Source: Bradyrhizobium acaciae (lineage in GTDB: Bacteria > Pseudomonadota > Alphaproteobacteria > Rhizobiales > Xanthobacteraceae). Taken from it: a stretch of 41,829 nucleotides of DNA. The first letter of the stretch is position 1. Every line of letters begins with the position of its first letter. A program made the position numbers and the translations under genes. Positions 12,084 to 20,169 of this stretch are shown here, piece after piece. The notes beneath the pieces are model-generated. The model was not told where the DNA came from. It ran no database searches and saw nothing but the letters and a program-made list of their open reading frames with translations. The DNA lies in assembly GCF_020889785.1 (NCBI RefSeq), contig NZ_JACMYK010000060.1, positions 1-41,829 on the forward strand, read 5' to 3'.

Positions 12084-13004
12084 GTGATCCAACCCGACGC
12101 CACATTCGCCGGCACCTTTCCCTTCTCGCCGCATTTCAGCGCGGCTCCAGGCTTCCGGATGCATTATGTCGACGAAGGCCCGCGGCACGGCGAGGTGGTG
12201 CTTTGCCTGCACGGCGAACCGACCTGGGGCTATCTGTTCCGCCGCCTCGTGACGGCTCTGTCCGCGACGCATCGTGTGGTCGTTCCGGATCACATGGGCT
12301 TTGGGAAGAGCGCGACGCCGGCGCAGCGCAGTTATTGGCTGCAGGACCACGTCGACAATCTCGAAGCGCTGGTCCACGCGCTCGACCTCACCAATATCAC
12401 CCTCGTCATGCATGATTTCGGCGGCCCTGTCGGCATGGGATTCGCGGCCCGCCATCCGGATCGGATCCGCCGGATCATCTCGGCCAACGGGCCGACGCCG
12501 TTCGGGCAAAGCGACCTGTTCGAGCGCATCACGGCGAATGCGCAGATCTCGCCCTGGTTTCAATGGATCGCCAGGGCCGAGGCCAACGGCGAGCTCGAGC
12601 CGGTTCTCGGACAACTCGGCTTCAACATCCTCAGCACGCTGAAACTCAACGGCTTCGAGAACAATGCCGTCATCACCGACGCCTGGCTCTCGGCCTACGG
12701 CGCGCCCTTCGCACGTCCGGCCGACTGCCTCGGCGCGATCGGATGGGCGAAGGGCTTTGCGACTGGCGCGCATTCGTTCGCAACGCCCGATCCCGTCGCC
12801 GACCGTTTGATCCGCAGCAGACCCGCGCTCGCCATCTGGGGCGAGGCGGACCGCACCCTGCATGCGGAGCATTTCCTGCCGCTGTTTTCCGCGATCTTCC
12901 CGGCGGCACCGATCAGGCGCCTTGCCGGCGTCGGGCACTACTGCTTCGAGGATGCCCCGGAGGAAATCGGCAACCTGATTGCGGAGTTCGTCCGGCAGAC
13001 GTGA
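12084..13004 (+). CDS. haloalkane-dehalogenase-like alpha/beta hydrolase
   Basis: 306 residues. The oxyanion-hole region is CLHGEPTWGYLFR, as in haloalkane dehalogenases. The nucleophile is Asp111 in MHDFGGPVGMG, the acid is probably Asp256 (WGEADRT) and the base His285 (GVGHYCFEDAPEEI). Asp as nucleophile places it with dehalogenases rather than Ser esterases. However, the residue after the nucleophile, a halide-binding Trp in known haloalkane dehalogenases, is Phe112. Dehalogenation is therefore not certain. GTG 12084 is preferred over TTG 12078 because a GAG Shine-Dalgarno (12074-12076) lies 7 nt before it. Expression is likely controlled by the divergent HxlR regulator. Confidence 0.82.
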   Translation: MIQPDATFAGTFPFSPHFSAAPGFRMHYVDEGPRHGEVVLCLHGEPTWGYLFRRLVTALSATHRVVVPDHMGFGKSATPAQRSYWLQDHVDNLEALVHALDLTNITLVMHDFGGPVGMGFAARHPDRIRRIISANGPTPFGQSDLFERITANAQISPWFQWIARAEANGELEPVLGQLGFNILSTLKLNGFENNAVITDAWLSAYGAPFARPADCLGAIGWAKGFATGAHSFATPDPVADRLIRSRPALAIWGEADRTLHAEHFLPLFSAIFPAAPIRRLAGVGHYCFEDAPEEIGNLIAEFVRQT

Positions 13005-13223
13005 CCACATGCCGGCCAATACGGGGCAGGGCGCACGTCCCACGAGCTTTGAGCAATGGCGGAGCGCGTGACCGCCAACGCACTCACCTTGTTGCTGTCT
13101 GCGCCTCAATGTCGGCGCGAATGGCGCCCCAGCTCGGTACACGGGCTGGGGCGCTGCGCGATGGGAAAGGGCGGCCCTTGCGACGGTGGTGAATCTGCAA
13201 GATCGCGTCAGCAGACGTCTGCT

Positions 13224-13490
13224 TCAATGACCTGCGCGATGATCCCGCGTACCTGTTTTGGGATAATAGCTGGCTCCGCAGGCGTAGGTCTCTCCGCAAT
13301 GTCGGCCGAGGTTGGCCCCCGGCGTGTTGGATACGGATACTCCGCCTTCTCCCTGCGCTGAACCGCGATGGTCGCGGACGGATGTTGCGAGTGGCGCGAA
13401 TGCGTGCCCGCCGCCACCGGCACCCGCGAAAGCTGATGATCCTGAGAGAAGTGCGATGGTGACGCCAGCCGCGGCAATATACTTGTTCAT
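13224..13490 (-). CDS. small secreted hypothetical protein
   Basis: 88 residues: a signal peptide (MNKYIAAAGVTIALLSG, cleavage near AFAG), then a Gly-rich stretch and a mature part with two Cys (HCGETYACGASYY) that could form a disulphide. ATG 13490 has GGGAG 7 nt upstream. Probably periplasmic or exported. Function unknown. Confidence 0.7.
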   Translation of the reverse strand: MNKYIAAAGVTIALLSGSSAFAGAGGGGHAFAPLATSVRDHRGSAQGEGGVSVSNTPGANLGRHCGETYACGASYYPKTGTRDHRAGH

Positions 13491-13715
13491 CTGATCGCTC
13501 CCTTTGCAAACCGGATCATTCCGGCGACGGCAGGACCTTGCGCAGAGACGGGGGACAAATGCCGTGACTCGCGTCACGTTCGGCTATCGAGGCGCTGCCG
13601 CGGCGGGACTTGCGCGGTCGAAAAACCAGATTTCGCAGTGGAAGTCTGAATTGCCCACGCGTGTTGTCGCGGCGGGCGGGTTGCCAAAGTCGCTCCGACG
13701 GATTTCAATGTCGGC

Positions 13716-14357
13716 ATGGAAATCAATATCCGATGCCCGCCATCCATGATCCCTCATCTGCAGCTGATCCAGCGCGGTGAGTATGACGTCCCATACAATC
13801 ATCCCCGCCCGATCATCCTCGACGTCGGCGCGAATGTCGGCGGCTTCGCGGTCTGGGCGATCAAGCGTTGGCCGGGCTGCGAGATTTATTGCTACGAGCC
13901 GCTTCCGGACAATTTCGCGATGCTGGAAGCAAATGTTGACATTCTCGCCACAGCTCGAGTCTCGAACAGCATCCATGCTCACAACTTCGCCATCGGCGAC
14001 CCACTACACACTCAGATGTTTCTGGGTAAGAACAATTGCGGCGAGGCCAGTTTCTTCGACTTGGGAGAACAGGCGCGAAGTTCAGTCTCGGTCGCCACCA
14101 AGCCGCCGACGGTCATGCCGCCGGCACAGATCCTAAAGATCGATACCGAAGGGTGCGAAATCGAGGTTCTGTCGGGGCTGAAGTCGATCGACTACGACGT
14201 CATTCTGCTCGAATACCATTCCGAACGAAACCGGCGAGAGGCGGATGCGTTGCTGCGCGACTACACGCTGACCGGCGGCTATGGGCGCGGCCCGCATCGC
14301 GGCATCCTCAAATACATGCACTCGCGACTGATCGCATCGTCCGAACAATCGCGATAG
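13716..14357 (+). CDS. FkbM-family methyltransferase
   Basis: 213 residues. The SAM-binding motif I is IILDVGANVGGFAVWAI, followed by the acidic loop CYEPLPDNFAML and the FkbM signature ILKIDTEGCEIEVLSGL, then IILLEYHSE-like text near the end of the Rossmann core. The family O-methylates sugars, polyketides or other small molecules. No glycan or polyketide genes are nearby, so the substrate is open. ATG 13716 is the first start in frame with weak ribosome-binding sequence; the region upstream is AT-neutral and has no other gene. Confidence 0.85.
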   Translation: MEINIRCPPSMIPHLQLIQRGEYDVPYNHPRPIILDVGANVGGFAVWAIKRWPGCEIYCYEPLPDNFAMLEANVDILATARVSNSIHAHNFAIGDPLHTQMFLGKNNCGEASFFDLGEQARSSVSVATKPPTVMPPAQILKIDTEGCEIEVLSGLKSIDYDVILLEYHSERNRREADALLRDYTLTGGYGRGPHRGILKYMHSRLIASSEQSR

Positions 14358-14398
14358 TTGGACCGATGACGCCAGAACGCCCCACATGTTCAGCATGA

Positions 14399-14518
14399 AT
14401 GACGATTGCCGCGATCAAGGCCAATCCGGCATCGCAGATGTCGGCGCGGGAGCTGGAAATCCTTCGGTTGCTTGGTCGTGGCGACAAGATCGTCGACGTC
14501 GCATCGGCGCTAGGCTGA
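14399..14518 (+). pseudogene. remnant of a LuxR/NarL-type response regulator HTH
   Basis: A 39-codon open frame encodes ANPASQMSARELEILRLLGR followed by GDKIVDVASALG and then a stop. This is the linker and first two helices of a LuxR-type HTH (the usual text is LTxRELEILRLLGRGDKIVDIAxALG); the recognition helix and the whole receiver are missing. An in-frame stop lies directly upstream. Read as a decayed gene end rather than a working protein. Confidence 0.55.
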
Positions 14519-14534
14519 CCCGGTCGAGAATTGA

Positions 14535-14562
14535 ACTGGCCGCGTGCGGTGACGCGGCCAGT
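14535..14562. terminator. strong stem-loop, possible bidirectional terminator
   Basis: Arms ACTGGCCGCGT (14535-14545) and ACGCGGCCAGT (14552-14562) are perfect 11-bp inverted repeats with a 6-nt loop. It sits after the LuxR remnant and downstream of the minus-strand gene ending at 14655. Neither side has a long T run, so terminator function is tentative. Confidence 0.45.
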
Positions 14563-14654
14563 CATTCATTGCCGGAAGAACGAACTGCATCGTCGGGGCA
14601 ATGGAAGCGACGAATGCACCTCTCCGGCAATCTCCATGGGAAATGATCGACGGC

Positions 14655-15086
14655 TCACCAACTGGGGAATGACCAACCTTCCCACTCGGGATCGCGGTAG
14701 CTCGCAAAGCGCTGGCGGCGCTGTGCAAAGTGCCGGCTTCTTTCGCGTTGCGCGTACCGGGGGGATTTTGCGTGCCGCAACGTCTGTTCGGGTGCCTTAG
14801 GCAGGGACAGCCGAGGCGGGTCGGCTTGCGCCACGGCTGCGGGTTGAGGCGCTACAGTTTCGGCGGTCAGCGGAGCCGAGGGCGCCGGTGAGCCGGTGAC
14901 GAGCGGGGCGCTTGTATCCATCCGTATCGCTTCCGGCCATTTGTGCCGCGAGTGAATGCGGATCGTTGCGTGGTCGATGTCGTTGCGGGCAACGGCAGCT
15001 GGCGCTGCCGGAAAATACCGATCCGCGATGAACAGCAAGCCGAGTAGCATTGCGCTTGTAAACAGAACGTATCGAAACAGAGGCAT
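14655..15086 (-). CDS. hypothetical protein with N-terminal membrane anchor
   Basis: 143 residues from MPLFRYVLFTS. A membrane segment at about 5-22 is followed by a Pro/Ala-rich linker and a strongly basic C-terminus rich in Arg, His and Gln that ends EWEGWSFPSW. The start at 15086 is chosen because the longer frame adds 81 residues of shadow sequence overlapping the next gene and its terminator. Single-pass, bulk likely periplasmic. Function unknown. Confidence 0.65.
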   Translation of the reverse strand: MPLFRYVLFTSAMLLGLLFIADRYFPAAPAAVARNDIDHATIRIHSRHKWPEAIRMDTSAPLVTGSPAPSAPLTAETVAPQPAAVAQADPPRLSLPKAPEQTLRHAKSPRYAQRERSRHFAQRRQRFASYRDPEWEGWSFPSW

Positions 15087-15171
15087 CAAACCGTCACCGC
15101 AATTCCGGACCGCATATCGGCACCGGCGCCGACCAACGGGAAAAAACGGCAATCGTTCCTGGCGTTTCTCT

Positions 15172-15203
15172 TGCAAAAGAAGAGGCCGCCGATTGGCGGC
15201 CTC
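15172..15203 (-). terminator. Rho-independent terminator of the 85-residue gene
   Basis: On the minus strand GAGGCCGCC (15203-15195), loop AATC, GGCGGCCTC (15190-15182), then TTCTTTTGC. A perfect 9-bp GC-rich stem followed by a T-rich run, 23 bp after the stop at 15226. Confidence 0.85.
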
Positions 15204-15225
15204 GTCGTGTTTGCTGGTGCGCGAA

Positions 15226-15483
15226 CTACCAGGTGGTCCACCTGTCGCCGCGCCAATAGCCGCGACCTTCGTGCTCACGGAAAGTGAACTGCTCGTGCGG
15301 TCCCCAACGCCAATTGTCCTCGTGGACAACGACGCCCGAGTCTCTCGGATAATCGTAAGCCTCGTGGGTGTGCCAGCACACTTGCCCAGAGCACACGATG
15401 GCGGCCGATGCGCTCATCGCGGAAGCAGCCAGGAAGCCCACGCCAAGAATGGCGCCGGCGACGGTTTTGCCACGCAGTCTCAT
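15226..15483 (-). CDS. small exported protein, conserved type
   Basis: 85 residues. A signal peptide (MRLRGKTVAGAILGVGFL, cleavage near SASA) leads to a mature part with VCSGQVCWHTHEAYDY and a His/Trp/Arg-rich C-terminus ending GRGYWRGDRWTTW. I recall very similar small exported proteins in bradyrhizobia, without known function. ATG 15483 has AGGAG 7 nt upstream. An EcfG-like promoter lies 39 bp before the start and a Rho-independent terminator follows the stop, so it is a complete single-gene unit, probably stress-induced. Confidence 0.8.
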   Translation of the reverse strand: MRLRGKTVAGAILGVGFLAASAMSASAAIVCSGQVCWHTHEAYDYPRDSGVVVHEDNWRWGPHEQFTFREHEGRGYWRGDRWTTW

Positions 15484-15521
15484 GTCGGGTCTCCTCACGT
15501 CGAAACCATTGCCCGTGCGCC

Positions 15522-15546
15522 AACACGTCGGAGTCAAGGCTGTTCC
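15522..15546 (-). promoter_or_regulatory. EcfG-type promoter for the 85-residue exported protein
   Basis: Minus strand: GGAAC (15546-15542), 16 bp, TGTT (15525-15522), 39 bp before ATG 15483. One mismatch to the -10 CGTT. Confidence 0.5.
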
Positions 15547-15813
15547 TGTTTTCGGGAGAAATATGCAATGCACTGGGAACCGTCGACCTCCGGCGCGGTT
15601 GACGGCCTGTGCTTAGGCACACAATCAACTTCCCCAAGGGCTCCGGCGCGGTTCCTCGGCTGCGCCGGAGCTAACGTTTGCGTCGAGCCTAAGCGCAGAA
15701 TGTCGTGTCGAACGGTGCGGTGTGGCACGCCGTTGGCCGCATCACCTCAAGCGGCTCCAGGACAGCAGACATTTTGTGGACGGCAGACATAAAGGCAGTC
15801 GAAGGTCTTGCTG
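15547..15813. other. intergenic stretch with an inverted repeat
   Basis: I see no convincing gene here. CTCCGGCGC (15641-15649) and GCGCCGGAG (15662-15670) form a perfect 9-bp stem, and CTCCGGCGCGGTT occurs twice (15588-15600 and 15641-15653). A forward GGAAC-N16-GGTT lies at 15576-15600 with no gene directly behind it. Confidence 0.5.
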
Positions 15814-15960
15814 CTAGAGCGGCGCCCGGATCTGCTGTGCGGCCGGCAACGTGAGGTTCTTCGCGGCTCTCGATTCCACGAATAGGCCGGACGTCACGAT
15901 CAGGGCGAGAGAGAAAAATGCCACGACCGACATGCATGCAAACTGATTGCCAGCGCCCAT
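15814..15960 (-). CDS. 48-residue single-helix membrane protein
   Basis: Reads MGAGNQFACMSVVAFFSLA, then a hydrophobic run to GLFVES and a polar tail. One membrane segment at about 10-28. GGAG lies 8 nt before ATG 15960, and a perfect EcfG-type promoter lies 32 bp upstream. The combination of promoter, ribosome site and membrane helix makes it a real gene despite its size. Function unknown. Confidence 0.7.
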   Translation of the reverse strand: MGAGNQFACMSVVAFFSLALIVTSGLFVESRAAKNLTLPAAQQIRAPL

Positions 15961-15991
15961 CGCAGCCACTCCGCGTTTGTTTCAAGCCGTG

Positions 15992-16016
15992 AACGTGGCA
16001 GGAATCAGTTCGTTCC
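15992..16016 (-). promoter_or_regulatory. EcfG-type promoter (exact match)
   Basis: Minus strand: GGAAC (16016-16012), 16 bp, CGTT (15995-15992). It lies 32 bp before the ATG of the 48-residue membrane protein. Confidence 0.7.
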
Positions 16017-16260
16017 TTGGATCGGGAAAAAGCCGGCGATGCTCGCCTGACCATGGTCGCTGCGAGCACAGGGAATGACAGCACGTTAGGGATCGGGCAG
16101 GGCCATGGGGCCCCGAAACGGGCGGCCCAGGTATCTCCGAGAGAGGCTACGTACCTCTCATATGTTAATGCCGGAACCAGCCCCGGAAACGAAAAGCAGA
16201 TGCTGTCTATGCCTCGCCTGAATCGATGCCCGCCCCGTAGTCAGACGAAGGGTGCAGTTG
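16017..16260. other. intergenic stretch without a recognised gene
   Basis: An open frame crosses this stretch on the plus strand but shows no family likeness, ribosome site or coding bias. Nothing else recognised. Confidence 0.4.
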
Positions 16261-16353
16261 ATGGACTTCATCGACCGCTACTTTTTCGCCGCAACAATTA
16301 CAGTGACTGTCGTGCTCTGGCTTTACCTAGCTCTGCTGGTGGCCGGTAGCTGA
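16261..16353 (+). CDS. 30-residue single-helix membrane protein
   Basis: Reads MDFIDRYFFAATITVTVVLW then LYLALLVAGS. Almost the whole protein after residue 8 is one membrane helix. AAGGG lies 8 nt before ATG 16261. Unknown function; one of seven such microproteins in the window. Confidence 0.6.
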   Translation: MDFIDRYFFAATITVTVVLWLYLALLVAGS

Positions 16354-16509
16354 CGGCATGACGGCTGTCTGAACGCGAACGTCTCGGTTGGTCGAACCGG
16401 CCACAGCCGCCAGAGGGGTGCGGAACGCATGCCGTTCCGGGAAACCCAATCGGCGCGACAACGATAACTCCCAAATCAGCCGCGAAGGTCAACTAGCAGA
16501 GGTACTGCC

Positions 16510-16857
16510 ATGCGAACGATCTTGATCGTGGAAGACGAGTATTTCATTGCAGACGACTGTGCCGCGTTGGCACGCCAGGCCGGCTATCACGTTGTCGGGC
16601 CATTCGCTTCAGTCGATGAAGCTCGCCCGCATGCATCCGGCGCCTGTGGCGCGCTGATCGACATCAATGTCAATGGAATCGCGTCTTACAAATTGATCGA
16701 CGACCTGCTTGAGATGGGCACGCCAGTCACACTGTATACCGGGTACGACGCCAGCATTCTGCCTGAGAAGTACGCGCACCTTCCGGTGGTGACCAAGCCG
16801 CGAGGGTGCGCCGAAGCCCTCGGGATACTCTGCAAGCAGATGGCCTCGGCCGGATAG
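16510..16857 (+). CDS. single-domain response regulator (FATGUY-like)
   Basis: 115 residues made up of one receiver domain and nothing else. Acidic pocket Glu8/Asp9 (IVEDEYFIADD), phosphoacceptor Asp51 (ALIDINVNG) and Lys96 (VVTKPRG) are present. The segment PVTLYTGYD resembles the FATGUY motif of alphaproteobacterial single-domain receivers that work with HWE kinases in the general stress response. It probably relays or drains phosphate from an HWE kinase; a partner kinase is not adjacent, the nearest being at 4119 and 26356. Paralogue of the gene at 24223. Confidence 0.88.
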   Translation: MRTILIVEDEYFIADDCAALARQAGYHVVGPFASVDEARPHASGACGALIDINVNGIASYKLIDDLLEMGTPVTLYTGYDASILPEKYAHLPVVTKPRGCAEALGILCKQMASAG

Positions 16858-16986
16858 GACTGCACGCCATCTCGGCCTGCGGCGTCGAGCTGCTCCGGAA
16901 GTGCTGTCGAGCCCGCCGCCGCGACATTGGAACCGCTGCCACTACGGCTGCATTGGTCGCGATCTGAAACGTATTGGTCCCGATGC

Positions 16987-18063
16987 ATGACGCTGCCTGA
17001 TGTCCGGAAGGGTATGCCTTCCGTCAAATTGTCACGCGACGAGTTCGAGCGGCACTATCGAAGCCGTTTCACGGATCCTGCATTCCAGCCACTGCACCGG
17101 GAGATCGATGCGATCGTTGCGGCTGCGTGGGACGCCTACAGCCATTCGCGCAAGGCACCGCGGACGCGGCAGGCCGGACCCGGGTTTTCAGATCCGACTT
17201 ACGACATCGCCGTCGACTGGCTGGCAGCGCGGCAGGCGATACTGGAGGCTCAACGGCGTCACGATTCGGCTGATGAGCCGCCCCGTATTCTCGTCATCAA
17301 TGGTTCGCCCCGGAGCGAGCATACTTGCCCTAGTGAGATGTCGAAGACTTGGCGGCTGGTCAAACTGACCGAGCCGTGTCTTCGACGAATGGGCATTGCC
17401 GTGGATATTCTGGATCTCTCGAGATTGACATCCGAATTCGGCAAGCAGATCCACCCCTGCAAGGCTTGCGTCGCGACGGCAATGCCGCTTTGCCACTGGC
17501 CATGCAGCTGCTACCCAAACTATTCGCTGGGGCAAACCGACGACTGGATGAACGAGATCTACCCGCTTTGGGTAGCTGCGCACGGCATTCTCATTATCAC
17601 GCCGGTGCATTGGTATCACGCGCCTGCCGCGCTGAAGGCGATGATCGACCGGCTGGTCTGTGCGGACGGAGGAAATCCAGATCCGTCTTCGACGCACGGC
17701 AAGCGGGCGGACGAGGCCAAGGTGTTGGAGCTGAAGGGTTGGTCCTATCCGCGCCATCTCGCCGGCCGCCATTTCGGCGTCGTGGTGCACGGCGATAGCG
17801 TGGGGGCCGAGACCCTTCGACGATCATTGTCGGACTGGTTGACCGATATGTGTCTCATTTCGAGCGGGCGGGCCGGAGAAGTGGACGGCTATCTCGGCTA
17901 CATGGAGCCCTACGCGACCTCTCATCGGGCGCTCGACAAGGATACAGCTTTTCAACAAGAAGTCGTGAATGCGGCGAAGGCGCTAGGAAATGCCGTGAAG
18001 CTCGCACGTGCAGGGAAGCTTGAAAATCCCGGAGCGGGCATCGACGATCCCAATCCGAAATGA
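16987..18063 (+). CDS. NAD(P)H-dependent FMN reductase / flavodoxin-fold protein
   Basis: 358 residues from ATG 16987; the frame is open further upstream (ATG 16927), so the start is uncertain. An N-terminal helical part (1-115) precedes the flavodoxin-like fold: phosphate-binding loop ILVINGSPRSEHTCPSEMS, then TPVHWYHAPAALKAMIDRLV. Between them, HPCKACVATAMPLCHWPCSC is rich in Cys, reminiscent of the cluster-binding loop of iron-sulfur flavoproteins but not the same spacing. Such proteins reduce flavin or quinones with NAD(P)H. It converges with the SDR gene (25 bp apart). Confidence 0.78.
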   Translation: MTLPDVRKGMPSVKLSRDEFERHYRSRFTDPAFQPLHREIDAIVAAAWDAYSHSRKAPRTRQAGPGFSDPTYDIAVDWLAARQAILEAQRRHDSADEPPRILVINGSPRSEHTCPSEMSKTWRLVKLTEPCLRRMGIAVDILDLSRLTSEFGKQIHPCKACVATAMPLCHWPCSCYPNYSLGQTDDWMNEIYPLWVAAHGILIITPVHWYHAPAALKAMIDRLVCADGGNPDPSSTHGKRADEAKVLELKGWSYPRHLAGRHFGVVVHGDSVGAETLRRSLSDWLTDMCLISSGRAGEVDGYLGYMEPYATSHRALDKDTAFQQEVVNAAKALGNAVKLARAGKLENPGAGIDDPNPK

Positions 18064-18088
18064 AGCGTTGGCCAACACCGCGGGCCCT

Positions 18089-18979
18089 TCAGGGCTGCCC
18101 GGATCCGCCCGCAGATCCGTAGACCTGCCCCGTCGCGTAGCTCGCATCACCTGCGGCGAGCTGCACATAGATCGATGCGAGCTCTGCGGGCTGGCCCGGC
18201 CGGCCAAGTGGCGTCTGTCCGCCGAACTTCTCCAGCTTTTCCATTGAGGCTCCGCCGGAGACTTGCAGTGGGGTCCAGATCGGGCCAGGCGCGACGCCAT
18301 TCACCCGGATTCCCTTCGGGCCGAGCTGCTTGGCAAGCGACTTCACGTAGTTCATGGTCGCAGCCTTGGTCTGCGCGTAGTCATAGAGTTCGGGCGAGGG
18401 ATCGTAGGCTTGCTCGGAGGTCGTCCCGATGATGCAGGCGCCCGGCTTGAGATGCGGCAGCGCAGCCTTGATGATCCAGAATGGCGCGTAGATGTTGGTC
18501 TTCATCGTCGCATCGAAATCATCAGATGAGACGTCGAGGATGGAATCCCGCGATTGCTGGCGAGCGGCGTTGCAAACGACGATGTCGAGACCGCCCAGGC
18601 CGTCCACGGCGCGCGCAACCAGCTCCCTGCAGAATGTTTCGTCCCTGATATCGCCGGGGATCGCGAGGCCATGACCGCCGTCCGCTTTGATCAGCGCGAT
18701 CACGTCCTGTGCATCCGGTTCCTCGCTGGGGAAGTAGTTGATCGCAACGTCGGCGCCTTCGCGGGCAAACGCGATTGCCGCCGCGCGGCCCATTCCGGAA
18801 TCGCCCCCGGTGATCAGCGCCTTTCGGCCGCGCAGCCGGCCCGAGCCCTTGTAGCTGGTTTCACCGTGATCGGGACGCGGCTCCATCTTGCTCGCCAGGC
18901 CGGGCCATGGCTGCGACTGCTTCTTGAACGGCGGTTTCGGATGGAGGCGGGTCGGGTCTGTTAAGCTTTCCGGTTTCAT
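18089..18979 (-). CDS. short-chain dehydrogenase/reductase (YghA-like)
   Basis: 296 residues. An N-terminal Pro-rich extension (about 1-45) is typical of the YghA/general-stress SDR group. The NAD(P)-binding motif is ALITGGDSGMGRAAAIAFA, followed by VCNAARQ and the active-site pair DYAQTKAATMNY (Tyr-x3-Lys). The C-terminus matches the classical SDR end (YATGQVYGSAGG). MKPESL at 18979 is the usual family start; the longer frame upstream has no family likeness. Substrate unknown; relatives are often stress-induced aldehyde or ketone reductases. Confidence 0.88.
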   Translation of the reverse strand: MKPESLTDPTRLHPKPPFKKQSQPWPGLASKMEPRPDHGETSYKGSGRLRGRKALITGGDSGMGRAAAIAFAREGADVAINYFPSEEPDAQDVIALIKADGGHGLAIPGDIRDETFCRELVARAVDGLGGLDIVVCNAARQQSRDSILDVSSDDFDATMKTNIYAPFWIIKAALPHLKPGACIIGTTSEQAYDPSPELYDYAQTKAATMNYVKSLAKQLGPKGIRVNGVAPGPIWTPLQVSGGASMEKLEKFGGQTPLGRPGQPAELASIYVQLAAGDASYATGQVYGSAGGSGQP

Positions 18980-19129
18980 CTGCTCATTTCCCTGGCTGCT
19001 TGTTGAGGAGATCACCAGACATGACCGACCTCCTGTCCGGATGGACAACATGCCTGGGCGAGATTCGTTGCTGCCTGCTTGCGTCGCCGGGTGCCACCAA
19101 GCGGCTCGACCATCCGCGACGCTGCCGGA

Positions 19130-19945
19130 TCAGTGCATCTTGGTCGTTTCTGTGGGCTCGACCGTCACGTGCGCAGGCAGCCGCAGATAGGCCGGATTGA
19201 ACCTGGCCAGGCGGACCAGTCCGTTCCAGTCGGTGATCGTGATTATCCTTGAACGCCATTGCAGCAGGTTACTGCGGCGAAGTTCCTGGATGGTGCGATC
19301 GACGTGAAGCGCAGATAGGCTGCAGGCCGCACCAAGGTCGGACTGCGTAAACGGTGAGGGAATTCGAAAGTCCCTTGCGAGGCCGACGGCCCGAAGACGT
19401 ACGAAGATCTCGCATAGGAGATGAGCCACGCGTTGCAGCGCATCGCGGCTGCTCAAATTCACGATCCAGTTTCGTGACCCGGCGGCATCGCCCAGGATGA
19501 GAAGAAGAAGTGCATGCGCAAGCGACGACGATAATCCGCACAGATCGCGGAGGACGTCATGAGGAACCGAAGCGATAACGACCGGCCCAACCGAGACAAG
19601 ATTGTAGTCGAGGCGAGCTTCGTGGATCGTAAAGAGATCCGGGACATCACCCGGGACATGGATTGAGACGATCTTGTCGTCGCGGCTGTCGAGGTCGAGC
19701 CAACAGAGGTATCCCTGCAGCAGCAGATGGCAATGGGTTGATGTCCCTCCGCGTCGCAGGATGTGATGGCGATGGCCATAACGATCGATACTGCTCGGCA
19801 GTTTCGCGAGCAGATCGAGATCATCAGGCGACAATTCGACCAGATTTGCCAGGCGACCGGCAAATTTCGAGAAAACGAATCCTGCTTGCATGGCGCCGCC
19901 CGCGATTGCCCCAGCGTCTGAACGTAGTGACGACCGGAACGGCAT
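19130..19945 (-). CDS. Crp/Fnr-family transcriptional regulator
   Basis: 271 residues. A cyclic-nucleotide-like beta-roll (about 40-150, HHILRRGGTSTHCHLLLQGY, VPGDVPDLFTIHE) joins a long dimer helix and a winged HTH with FTQSDLGAACSLSALHVDRT and IQELRRSNLLQW. No N-terminal Cys cluster is present, so it is not an oxygen-sensing Fnr. A start at Met19 (19891) is also possible. It is divergent from the YdeP-type oxidoreductase gene; a tandem 18-bp repeat 7 bp from its start is a candidate binding site. The protein resembles the second Crp-like regulator at 29528. Confidence 0.88.
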   Translation of the reverse strand: MPFRSSLRSDAGAIAGGAMQAGFVFSKFAGRLANLVELSPDDLDLLAKLPSSIDRYGHRHHILRRGGTSTHCHLLLQGYLCWLDLDSRDDKIVSIHVPGDVPDLFTIHEARLDYNLVSVGPVVIASVPHDVLRDLCGLSSSLAHALLLLILGDAAGSRNWIVNLSSRDALQRVAHLLCEIFVRLRAVGLARDFRIPSPFTQSDLGAACSLSALHVDRTIQELRRSNLLQWRSRIITITDWNGLVRLARFNPAYLRLPAHVTVEPTETTKMH

Positions 19946-19951
19946 GTCATT

Positions 19952-19987
19952 AACCTATGACATGTCGCGAACCTATGACATGTCGCG
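19952..19987. repeat. tandem 18-bp direct repeat, candidate operator
   Basis: AACCTATGACATGTCGCG occurs twice head to tail (19952-19969, 19970-19987). Each copy holds the 8-bp palindrome GACATGTC. It lies between the divergent Crp-like and YdeP-like genes, immediately upstream of the former. Confidence 0.65.
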
Positions 19988-20169
19988 CGGGCGGACGAGG
20001 TCGATCGCTGCCAAAAGGTGGACTGCTGTTCGCGGAAAATGCCACGTCACTTGCGTAGGAACCATCGTTAGTCGCGGGCCTTGGTTGGCGGTCCGCGGTC
20101 ACCGGCTCCAGCGGACCTTCCGCTGCAACGGCCGCCCGTTGCCGCCCGCATGAGACCGGGAGGACAATC

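Noticed and set aside
13056..13361. 101-codon open frame on the plus strand
   Set aside because: No family likeness and it overlaps the better-supported secreted protein on the other strand.
15689..16084. 131-codon minus-strand open frame
   Set aside because: Overlaps the 48-residue membrane gene in another frame, which has its own promoter and ribosome site; no protein pattern.
16017..16349. 110-codon plus-strand open frame
   Set aside because: No ribosome site, low-complexity shadow text, and it overlaps the 30-residue membrane protein in another frame.
16432..16450. GGAACG/CGTTCC inverted repeat as an EcfG promoter
   Set aside because: The spacing between GGAAC and the next GTT is far too short and no correctly spaced -10 follows in either direction.
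20058..20085. GGAAC before the YdeP-like gene as an EcfG promoter
   Set aside because: At 16-17 bp spacing the -10 reads CCTT/CTTG; the nearest GTT is too far.
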